Origin: Piper betle
Lineage: Eukaryota; Streptophyta; Magnoliopsida; Piperales; Piperaceae
Length of the DNA: 64,000 nucleotides
Direction: 5' to 3'
Assembly (NCBI GenBank): GCA_033002965.1
Contig: JAURVB010012387.1
Location: 1-64,000, forward strand
Below are positions 10,747 through 20,804 of the stretch, piece after piece; position 1 is the first letter of the stretch; every line of letters starts with the position of its first letter. The notes beneath the pieces are model-generated. The model was not told where the DNA came from and ran no database searches. It worked only from the letters and a program-made list of their open reading frames with translations. The position numbers and the translations under genes are program-made.

Positions 10747-13056
10747 TGTAAAACCTGCGATTCATGTCAGGGTTCGATATTCAGAACCAGTCGATTCGAC
10801 CGTTATTTTTGAGTCTAATCAATTTCAGAACACGTGTACCGAGCTGACGCCAGTCGGGTGTATGAGCTATGAGGGTCATGCGTACCCAAGTATATGATGA
10901 TAATGTCATGAACATAGTAGAATAAAATGAGTTATTAGAATATATGAGAATATGTCAGTTATTTTTAAAAAAATTATATATATATATAGTGGATCGTAGA
11001 ATTAGTTTTAGGCTGTTTACCCTGTTAAGACGTATTACGAGCAGTTTGGGTGGGTTGATAGTTCTAAAGCATATCATTATGACGTTTTGGTGTTTGTTTG
11101 ATTTTATGGGATTTTTTCCGATTTTTTTAGGATTTAATATGACTTAGTTATTATTCTTAACTTAAGCCAGACACGGGTCAAGTATTATTTATAATATTGC
11201 CACCCAGTTATTTTTCTCACCCCCGACCATTCTTCCTTCTTCCCCATTCAAACCCTAGCCGCGCCGCCACCTTTTGTTTGCCGTCACCACCGCCGTCGAT
11301 GCCGGACTACCACCGATCGTTGCCATCAGGGCCCACCTCGACGTTGCCATGCCGCCCGGGCACCCTGGCCAGTGCCAGGCCGCCGTGATGCTGGAATCAC
11401 CGCACCTAGCGCCGTGGCTGCGTTTCGGTCGTGTCACCAATTCTGTCCCTGGTAACCGTCACCGCCATGATCGAATGGTAGCCGCAACACCTCGGGCCTC
11501 CAGCGAGCTTCCCGACCAGATCGGAACCCATTGCCGACCAGGCCGGCCAGATTTAGTCGCCCTTCGCCGTTGCCCCTGTGTTAGCCATTTTTCGGTGAGC
11601 TGCCATCCTCACCAACTATTTCAACACCGAAGACGCATTGGGCTGGCCGAGCCGGTTCCAACAGTACCCAATATGACCACTATCCAGCCAGTAGACATTG
11701 CCAGTTACTGTCATTGGAAAACAGTCGGAAGTTGCCGGAAAACCGCAAGAAAACCAGATTCGCCGGATCTTCGGCGGAGCTCATCCAATCGATCCTGATT
11801 GAACTTCGGACACCGACGAGCACCGAACTCGAGCTCCGAGACTCGCAACAAAACCCTAGCTGTTGCCGATTGCCAATGCCGTGAGGTATAATTACCTCCT
11901 TATTTAAAATTGATGATTGTTAGCACAACATGCTATATGAGTGAATAATTGTCATGATAACTATATGAGTATGAATGAAGTGATGATTGCATGATGCAAT
12001 TAATTGAGAATAAATAGTAAGTGATCTAATGAGAACATGATAAGTGACTACGACGTAACTTAGAAAAACGTAATAAAATTAGTATGAATAGGATGGGTTA
12101 GACTTACTTTTACATCTATGATTATTTGGCTGCAGTTGGATACTGTTTGTATTTTGAGTGTGATGTTCATTGTGTGTCATGCATCATTTAGTTAGTAGGT
12201 GTTAGTATTTAGTTGTGATATGTAGGTACGGAGTAGAAGCTCGCCGCCTAGGCGCGATGACACACTTGGAGTTTCTACTAGGTCCGTTTAGGAATCGTCT
12301 CTATTTTACGCTCTCCTATTGTATGTTTATTTTATTATTTGTAGGATGGGTTAAGTGGTGTTTTATCGGATCCCACTTAACTCGGGTCATTTAACCGAAT
12401 AGTTTTCCGGATTAATAACCCCTCGAGGATGATTTTGAAAACAAGATCTACCACAAGTTGCCTTCGGGCCTATAGTTTGGACGAGTTGGAGGAGCCAGCT
12501 TGGACGGAGGAGCACTGATGTCGCTTGCACAGATGTCAGTCGATAGAGTGGTTAATATTTTGTTATGATGTTATTGTATTGATGTGATGTGATTACATGC
12601 TAAAATATGAGAGCATGATGAGATAAAATACTAAGACATGATGACAGGAAAAGGAAATGTGAATATATTGCGCTGTGGAAGAGTGGTGGGTTGAGACCCA
12701 AATTTCAAAGTGAGTTTACAGCATGTTGGATTTTGTATGAATGAAGTTGTTTGATATATGGTTATATATATTTGACAGGGTTGCCCCTAATTGCATTTTT
12801 AGGGGAAACTCTGTCTGTTGTATTTCAGAATTTTTATGTGATTTTTATCAAGATTGTATTGATGTGTAATTTAACTTGCATGTCATTCATGTACCATGTT
12901 AGGGTTTGTGCATTTATCTGTGCATTGCGAGTTGTATCTTCATCTTAAGACGCCGATATTAGAACCGCATAAGTTAGGTTCGGGTTAGTCAACCTAACTA
13001 GGGCCTGTAACATGCCAGTTTGGTTCACGAGCGTGAACTGGATTTGGGGTGTTACA
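10747..13056 (+). mobile_element. Family A 5' LTR
   Basis: The 2310-bp LTR starts TGTAAAACC and ends GGGGTGTTACA. It is followed after four bases by a tRNA-iMet-like primer site, so it is a 5' LTR and not a solo one. It carries the A-family landmarks: a GC-rich block (11190-11880), the CTCGCCGCCTAGGCGC block (12240), the CACTTAACTCGGGTCATTTA block (12375) and the CCCCTA...TAGGGG palindrome (12784). The 3' partner is not found; internal sequence gives way to a B' LTR at 13583. The flanking CATTG is not repeated at 13057, as expected for a 5' LTR. Confidence 0.85.
12784..12805 (+). other. Conserved hairpin-capable palindrome in A LTR
   Basis: CCCCTA and TAGGGG flank a short AT-rich loop and are followed by GAAACTCTGTC. 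The same motif occurs at 27246-27266 and 55914-55934 and inverted near 35700 and 43365. It sits 250-300 bp before the LTR 3' end in the intact copies. Confidence 0.7.
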
Positions 13057-13060
13057 GAAT

Positions 13061-13071
13061 TGGTATCAGAG
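13061..13071 (+). other. Primer-binding site (tRNA-iMet type)
   Basis: TGGTATCAGAG lies four bases after the LTR terminus CA. Plant Ty3/gypsy and Ty1/copia elements commonly use this complement of the initiator methionine tRNA 3' end (established knowledge). Confidence 0.85.
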
Positions 13072-13582
13072 GCACTCTCGGTTAATTAAGATGTAAGATA
13101 CTTTTACAATTGATGTGCGTGCAAGGACTTCTCCAAGTCCAGCTGGAAGGTATGTTTCTGTATATTTTTTTTACATGCAGATTTTTCTTCATAAGTTGTT
13201 TGGATAATAGTGTATTCACGTCTTGATCAGGAGTATGTGAAATTAGCCTTAGTGTAGCTGACAGGTTATTTTTATGAATTTTTATTGTGATATCAGACTG
13301 TTGGTCAATTAGATGTGAGGAACGCATATTTTAGTGCTAGCAGAGGTGGAATGGGTATAAGATCCCATCTTATACTAGATCTAGTTGTCAACAGGAATTT
13401 GGCAGGTTTGCCATGATGGGTTTAGAGACCCACCGATTCTGTCCATTGCAAAAGAGATTCGGATGAGTTAGGGTGTACACTTTTTTGGTCAGTTGAGGCT
13501 GAATTGGATGTTGACCAAGTGTTTTGCATGTCACCACATTAGTCCTGCTTCCATGAGATGTGGTGCACAAAGTGGGAAGGAA
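13072..13582 (+). mobile_element. Internal remnant of A element, leader only
   Basis: About 0.5 kb follows the primer site without a recognisable gag domain. The 3' end reads GTGGGAAGGAA, which is purine-rich, directly before the TG of the B' LTR at 13583. It could be a chance purine run or a polypurine tract. Minus-strand frames at 13082 and 13388 are shadows. Confidence 0.5.
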
Positions 13583-15030
13583 TGTAAAGATCGTGAAAAA
13601 AGAAAAATTTGATGCGGACACAGTCTGGGAAGGACCGAACCTATTATCTTCTCTACTCGGTTAATTATTATATTTTATTATTTACCCGGTAAAGTGAAAT
13701 ATGGATGTTTTCACATACCCTAGCCGTCATTTGATTTTATTTTATGAAGGACGTCCTCCACTATAGCCTACATTCGCATTTTCTTCTCCTCTTCCTTGCC
13801 AGAGCTAGCATCCTCCTTGTTTTGGGTATTTTCCCTAACTTCTTTTCTTTTTCTTTCTTCCATTGGCAAGCGCGTAGAGTTCATGGTTAGACATCAATGT
13901 TCATCTATTTTTTGTTATTTGTGGATATCATGATTTGTATAATAACAGTTGATTTTAATGTTATAAGTTGTTTTAAAAAATTGTATTAACCATAATTGAT
14001 AATCGTGAGGATTAAGGTTTTAAATCAATAAGAAAACAAACTAATTTTTACACGACTGAGATCCATGGCCGACGAGTTCCCTAGTCGGCGAGATGGGCAA
14101 GCACAGGCAAAGCTTTGCTGTGAATCAGTGGCGACGATCGTTTCTACGTCGGAAGATGATCCTACTCTTTTCGTCGATCAGTGTATGGTCGATCTTACAT
14201 TGTGGATGCCGGCCTGGGGTGGTAAATGGCAAAAACATAGGTGACACTGGCAAAAAACAGAGGCGATGACGGTGGGTGAAGAAATCCGGCTCTCCTAGGG
14301 GGCGATGGGTTCTAATCGGGCTAGGGAAGGTCGATAGGGGGTCGAGGGTGTCGAGGCAACCACCCAATTGAGGCGGCAACGCTAGCCGGTGGTGGAATCG
14401 GCGACACAAATGTGTCGCTGGTGTGGCCATGCCGGCATCACGGCGGCTGGAAAGGTGGCCGGGGTGACACCGCAACGGCATGGCAGGGCTGGGCGGCGAC
14501 GATTGACGGTGACCGGAGATGATCGTTGGTGGCAGCTGTAGTCGGGAACAGAGGATGGCGCCAAGGAAGAAGAAGAAGAAGAAAATATCCTTCGGTGGCA
14601 AACTTGTAAATAATGCTCGACTCGACACAACTTGAGTTAAATAATAATACCAACTCGTAAATAACACCTGACTCGAGTTAAAAAAATAATATTAACTTGT
14701 AATAAATCTTTAAAAATAATCATTTTAATGGGTTAAAGTTACCAAACTAATTAATTAATGTACAAAATCGCCACGAGTAATAAAAATATAGTAATGATAA
14801 ACGGTAGATAATTAATCGGCATAATTCAAGCGATTAAATTAAATCAGAGGGTTATAAGTAATTAATAAAATAAAGATTTTACCTTTACCATATTAAATTT
14901 AATATTAGGTAAATAAAGTGATTATTTTAATAACGGTCTGTAATGTAGAAAATGAGTTATTAAACTATAGTCGGGTAACAATCACAAGCATTGAACCTAA
15001 ATAGTATAATGAAAATAAATAAAGTTCACA
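13583..15030 (+). mobile_element. B' LTR (5' copy of a collapsed element), 3' part missing
   Basis: It begins TGTAAAGATCGTG and is collinear with the LTR at 15430: GTTAATTATTATATTTTATT, CATACCCTAGCCGTCATTT, GGGACGTCCTCC-like, then GC-rich, then an AT-rich block ending near ATGAAAATAAATAAA. At about 15030 the match is cut and pol sequence begins. The frames at 14125-14667 lie in the GC-rich block and are not genes. Confidence 0.75.
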
Positions 15031-15054
15031 AGCATCGAACCATGCCTAGTTGGA

Positions 15055-15321
15055 GTACACAATGTTTTCAATGTGTCAATGCTAAAGAAATATGTACGAG
15101 ATGAGGATCATATAATCACAAATTTTGAAGACTTAGACCTACAATCAAATTTAACCTACGAAGAAAAGCCGATTCGCATCCTGGCAAGAGAAATAAAGAC
15201 ACTCAGGAATAAGGAAATTCCTTTGGTAAAAGTATTGTGGAAAAATTAGGGGTCAGAGGAAGCCACATGGGAGACTGAACAAGAAATAGCAAGGAAATAC
15301 CCTAGCCTATTCGTGGAATAA
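15055..15321 (+). pseudogene. Ty3/gypsy pol 3' end (integrase C-terminal/chromo-like tail)
   Basis: An 89-codon frame beginning VHNVFNVSMLKKYV and ending before a TAA at 15319. It contains ILAREIKTLRNKEIPLVKVL, then EEATWE and YPSLF. This is the characteristic C-terminus of plant Ty3/gypsy integrases of the Tekay/Del type: the tail after the GPY/F domain, with a chromodomain-like VLW...EATWE section. In life the domain joins reverse-transcribed DNA to chromatin targets. One in-frame stop (TAG at 15247-15249) replaces the residue after WKN. Everything upstream (gag, protease, RT, RNase H, integrase core) is deleted. It sits just before a polypurine tract and a 3' LTR, the normal order. Confidence 0.88.
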
Positions 15322-15420
15322 GATTCCTATCATTATAGCATGAACTGATTCCGAAGATAAAATTAATCATGATTGTTCTGTTGCCCGTTATGATATTCAG
15401 GGGACGATATATTTCCATGT

Positions 15421-15429
15421 TGGGGAGAT
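15421..15429 (+). other. Polypurine tract of B' element
   Basis: TGGGGAGAT directly precedes the TG of the 3' LTR at 15430. It lies about 100 bp after the pol stop, as usual for plus-strand priming in Ty3/gypsy elements. Confidence 0.75.
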
Positions 15430-17640
15430 TGTAAAGTCTGTGAATATATATATATATATATATTTGACTCAGTCGGGGAAAGATTGAACGTTGGAGAATT
15501 AATATTATTAATTATATTATATTCTCTGCCCAGTTAATTCTACCCCGTTAATTATTATATTTTATTATTTACCTGGTTACACGGTTAGATGAAATGCGAG
15601 TATTGGGGTCTTTTTACATACCCTAGCCGTCATTTTCATTTCTTTTTATAAGGGACGTCCTCCTCACCCTAGCTGCCTTCATTCTCATTTTCTTCTCCTC
15701 TTCCTCAACGGTGCGCTTCTTCCTCCTTGGTTGGGTATTCTTCTTATCTCCCTATTCTTAATTTTCTTGCATGCATATTTCTTTTTATAAATAATAAACT
15801 TGATAATCATGAGAATTAAAGTCTTAAATCAACAAGAAAGTAAAGAAAACCAAACTGGGAACTTAAATTCCGCCATGGTCTACGAGTCTGAAATGTTGGC
15901 AAGATGGGCGACTGTAGACCAAGTTTGCAAGGCATCCCCTCACACCCCCGACAGTCTCTCTGGATGCTGGGTCGAAGGGTTGGCTCGCCATGTCCCTGGT
16001 TTCTTGTGGGTGGCGAAATTGCACCTGTTAGTGGGCGAAATTTCAAGGATGGGGATAATGGACAACGCTGTGAGGGATTCCAGACATCCATATCAGTTCG
16101 CCGGCCAAGGCTCACGCTGTGCATACTCACAACACTTGGCCTTGATGTTGGGTTATCGTTTGGGGAGAAGTGGAGAGTTCCCGGCAGTGCTGCTGGCCGG
16201 ATGGAGTTCATCTTGCAGTCTCAGCAGTGCTGCTGGCCAGGCGTCGCATGCCATGGTGCAGAACAGAGTTCGACATGGATAGTTGCTGTAAAGCACGAGT
16301 TTTATGCTTCCAATTGCATGGGTAGGGAAGGGAAGCAATTAGTGAAGGACGTTAGCTGGTTTTGGGTTGAAGAAGAAGACATCAAGTCTAGTTTTTGGTG
16401 CAAAGAAGAGGTAGGAGAAGAAGAGCGTTGGGGAAGAAGAAGATGGCAGTGTTGTAAATAATGGTTGATTCAACACTGGCTCGAGTTAAAAATAATACTA
16501 ACTCGTAATAAATCTTTAAAAAATAATTATTCTAATGGGTTATGGCTTAAATTTGCTAAACTAATCATTTATTGTACGAAATAACCATAAGTAATAAAAA
16601 TATGGTAATGATAAACGGTTAATAATTAATCGGTGTAATACAAACAATTAATTTAAATCGGATGGTTATAAATAATTAAGAAAATAAATATTTTACCTTT
16701 ATCATATTAAATTTAATATTAGGTAAATAAAATGATTATTTTAATAAGGGGTTAGTAAGGTAGAAAATGGGTTAATAAATTATAATCGGGTAAAAATCAC
16801 AAGCGTTGAACCTAAATAACCTAATGAAAATAAATAAACTTCGAACCTTTATTGAGTTGAATAATTTAAAATAATTAGTAATATCTTTAAATTAGGATAA
16901 TACAAATTATTTTAAATAATTTAATCTAACAACTTAATTAATTAAATTGCTATGAATAAAGATAACGATTAAAAATTATAACCGAAGGAAAATATACTAA
17001 TAATGGTAATTGAATATTTGTTTATAAGTTGATAATTATTTTATCATTTGTTAAGTGTGAATTATAATTTAGATAATTAATTTAAAATGTACAGTAGGAT
17101 TTAAATAATTATGTAACATGAATAATTTAATATTTAATATTGTTGAATTTTAATCATGATATCTATTTGTCATTTAGGTGCATGCATTTCTACTAGAATA
17201 AAATTATACTTATTTATAATTTTATTTTCTTGTTCAGATTAGGATCATTGGTCACAGTTGCAGGTTCACTTACGAACTATCCAGGTCCATATAATTATTT
17301 GAAATGTTGTATTTTCTCTTATTGGCAGCCCTGGTCAGCCTGAGCCGAGATTCGATCACCATGCACCAAGTGCAACCCGGGTCAAGGAATTGACTCAGTC
17401 TGATACGAGGCCGCACCCTTTAAAATGACTATGTGGGAGTCTTGGTTGACTTGAGTATCTGACCACCATGCGCTAGAACGCAGCCGGGGTCGACTCAATT
17501 TGGCGCAAGGTAGCACCGCTGAAAGATTAAACAACTGCCCCCATGCCGAAAGGGGTGAGACAGGGCGTAGTGGTGCAAGAAGGCTCATTATGCACTTGTG
17601 ATACCGAGAGGGTAAGTCAATGGCAAATATCGGTAATGTC
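15430..17640 (+). mobile_element. B' 3' LTR, truncated at right
   Basis: It starts TGTAAAGTCTG after a polypurine tract and repeats the 13583 LTR in order. It then extends through AT-rich DNA (16480-17250) and the conserved GGTCAGCCTGAGCC block (17331) to a GGTAAGTCAATGGCAAATAT block near 17615. The same block in E is followed by about 550-600 more LTR bases, so roughly that much is probably missing. The frames at 15800-16461 are in the GC-rich LTR block and show no domain. Confidence 0.75.
15444..15463. repeat. (AT)n microsatellite
   Basis: Ten uninterrupted AT units lie just inside the B' 3' LTR. The 5' LTR copy lacks them, so they arose after the two LTRs diverged. Confidence 0.95.
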
Positions 17641-19358
17641 ATGATAAAACATAGCCGACTAATAAATACAATGGAATAAACCTAATGAGCTAGATTGACA
17701 TTTCTGTAAAACATAGCCGACTAATATGATAATTCATGATATGCATGCATGTTCTCCATGAAATTAAGATATAGGTTTTAATTATTAACCTTTAACTTCA
17801 TTGATTTTCCCTAGAACCCAAGCCTTAATACTCCTTTCTCTCATAACCAACAAAATTTGTTCCAAACTCGTCAAATCTCAAAGGAAGGATGGTTGGACGG
17901 TGTTTCTCCACGAAGGAACTAAGGAAGAGGGTATAAGATGGGTTCAATGTTGCAGTCACGACGAGAGGAAGAGACTAACACTTCTTCACCCATGTAGGAG
18001 AAAATACTAAGAAACTACTAACCACTTACTTAAACCCGTGACTGTCTAAGCAACTAACAACTCGAACGATTCTACAGATCAAGAACACCTTCTCTAAGAT
18101 GAAAAATAAATAGTGTCATTGACCGAAATTAACTCGTGGGCACAATTTAGGTACAAGACCACCTTGAATATATTCGGCCTGACTTAGATTAACCTATCGA
18201 TTAACATTAAGCACTTAACCTCGCATAAATACTTATTTTCACTTAATGCAAACCTTATAGGTGATATAGACTTAGTTCATAGGTAACTATGTCCCACTTT
18301 CTCACTATATATTCACCTTATATGTTTACTTATTAATTTATTCCTTAATTAAGCCGAGTTTGTGAATGGGTTCTTTTACAGTTTATTACCTTCATGAAAA
18401 TATTTTCTCTCTGTCATATCGTCTTATTATTTCTAATGGACTATGAGTTTAGTCAAGACCATTTGTCCCAAGGAAATTTCTTGTCCATGTTCCCCATTTT
18501 AGATTTTTTCTAGGTTTATCTATTAATTTACAAAAAATGTAATTCAGTATGTAGAACTCTGACTTATATGATTCTTTTTCATTGGAAACGTTTGCACATC
18601 CACTTTCTTTTCCTAAAATTTCAAAATCGTTGGCTACAAAATATTAGAGATATGTTGTTTTGAAGTTGATGTATCTTGTGTGTCAATTACTCTAAAATGC
18701 AAAAAATTGTCAGGTATTACATTCTACCACACTTTAAGGAAATTTTGTCCAAAAATTTGTGCCTCATAATCTACAACACAATCATCCAAAAATTGTTTGA
18801 ATGGTCTCGTTAGAGCCACTATAGTGGTAGGAGTAATCCTTCATAAAGGTCTTGAAGAAAACTCTAAATTCCACTAAAAGTGCTGATTTTGATAATTCCA
18901 TCTACAGAATTACACTACTATCATTTATGTCTTGATTACTAAGTACGTCATACATCTTATTGCAGAAAGGGGATTCACTTTCTGAAAATCCACAATTACA
19001 AAGTGGTAATAATAAACTTTATATGTATCTTGCCCCTCATAGGGTCTTGAAGAACTCCTTTTCATTCCATGAAGAGATTCATCAGCATCATCCTATATTA
19101 CCACTGACCTTGTAATCAGCAATAAATACGTCCACTTCATTTGTTTAAATTATTCATAACAAGAGATTAGGGATTTCACTAAATTAATATGCTTTATTAT
19201 ATCCATATTGGAGTTTTCTCAAAAGTTGCATAAGGTCCAAGCATAAATAAGGAAATAACTACTACTACTTATTTAATGCCTTCTACTCAAAGATATAATA
19301 AAAGAACTACTCCTATTTAATATCCAGAATTCTATTATTTGTAGATGCACTTTTCCAT
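17641..19358 (-). other. Degenerate internal region of minus-strand element F
   Basis: This lies downstream of F gag in the minus orientation, where protease and pol would be expected. I see no clear catalytic motif on either strand; reading frames are broken throughout. The frame at 17801-18010 is unsupported. The assignment rests only on position between the gag remnant and the truncated B' LTR. Confidence 0.3.
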
Positions 19359-20412
19359 CTATTGTTCTTTCTCCTGCTTCACTTTCTGAATCTTGGGGCA
19401 GTTTCTATTGATGTGACCAGCTTCTCCGTAAGCAAAAAACTTGGTCTTTGTCCAACATTCTCTAAGATATTGCTTACCACATGTAGAACATTGAAAAATA
19501 TCTTTCTTAGGCTCTTGATCCTCGTTTATCTTTCTGTTTCCACCTTCCTTAGTCTTTTTGGACGATTGGTTATGAGTCACAGTTGTTTGGGCATTGTCCT
19601 TGTTCATAGGTCCATACTGCTCATTAAGACTTCCTTAGATATGCAAGTGCAGCCACTACCGCTGCCAATGTTATTCGTCTTTAATTCACCACTCGATATT
19701 TAAGTATAAATCCAAAGTCCCCAGACAAACTTATCGGTTCTGGATCTTTTAGGAGCACAAAATCTAGGTGGGAACCTTTCCAATTGAATAAACTTACGCT
19801 CATACTCACAAACAGTAACATCCTCTTGCTTTAGGTTAGAGAACTCTCAACATTTTTGTTCTCAAACTATTTCAGGGCAATAGAGCACTTTGAAAACCTC
19901 CATAAGTTCTGCTCAAGTAATAGTCTCAAATTGTCTCCTAACAAAATCAGACCTTAAAAAGCTGCATTCCGCCAAAAGGCCACCTCTTTTTCAAACATGC
20001 ATGAGGCTACGCAAACCCGGTCGTTTTTTGGTACTTTTATTTCTCTAAAGGTCTTTAAGATATTTAATGCTCATGCTTTAGCTTTCTCTAGTTTAGTGGC
20101 ACCCTTGAAGTACTTAGCGCCATTGTTTATGAATTTTTCTAAAGAATAAATCTCTGGTTGGGCCGGTGCTGTAGGTGGTGGTGGAACAATCACAACTAGC
20201 TCTTGAGGCGCCTCTTGCACATCTAGGAGGTGAGGTCCCACCAGCAGTCCTTGATTCCCTTGAGCTAATAGCTGCTGGATGGCTGCATGAATAGGTTGAC
20301 AGTTTTGGGCTAAGCCATTCACCACCTCAGTGAAATTTTTGATATCTAGCTACTGTTGTGGCAATTGTTCATTCTGCTATAGTAGCTGCTGATTGATAAT
20401 CCTTTGAGCCAT
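19359..20412 (-). pseudogene. Ty3/gypsy gag remnant (element F)
   Basis: The minus strand opens with Met at 20412 (MAQRIINQQLL) shortly after a primer-binding site. Two early stops follow, then VNGLAQNCQPIHAAIQQLL and a proline-rich spacer PPPPTAPAQPE. Next comes a capsid-like section (EKFINNGAKYFKGAT, later VCVASCMFEKEVAFWRNAAF). Near the C-terminus the reading FFAYGEAGHINRNCP is a CCHC zinc knuckle in which the first two cysteines have become Phe and Tyr; the GEAGH core and last Cys remain. Gag would package element RNA in cytoplasmic particles. Stops and frame changes make this copy dead. Order and composition fit plant Ty3/gypsy elements with long gag; the lineage is not certain. Confidence 0.75.
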
Positions 20413-20560
20413 CTATACCGAAAATAACTATTGAGGACAAATATTTGTTGTAAACATTAAGTAAAACTTATTAGTCTATCTTTTAAGGGATGCAGTGCTC
20501 ATAGGTTATTTCAATTAGATAGATCTTAATTTAATTTAACATAGAAAACAAATTGTCTAA

Positions 20561-20573
20561 GCCCTGATACCAA
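20561..20573 (-). other. Primer-binding site of element F (tRNA-iMet type)
   Basis: On the minus strand this reads TTGGTATCAGGGC, one base from the common TGGTATCAGAGC. It lies about 150 bp before the gag Met, giving the minus-strand order LTR, primer site, gag. Confidence 0.75.
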
Positions 20574-20804
20574 CTTCCAATTTTTTAAAATGCAAAATAC
20601 TCAAATTAAGGTCATTACTAGCATATCTCTAATGCACATACATAATATATAAATACAGCAGAATACACCTAATGGGTCGAATCGATAGTTGTATCCATAT
20701 AAAGCTGAAATTAAAAATTCATATTTACTTGTATAACTAGTGAGTACCGTTTAGCACAAGTCTACTAAAACTCTTATACTAAAACTTGCAAATAACAAAA
20801 AAAT

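Noticed and set aside
14125..16461. Frames of 131-185 residues in two LTRs
   Set aside because: They are in the GC-rich part of the two B' LTRs. The paired LTRs do not preserve a common protein.
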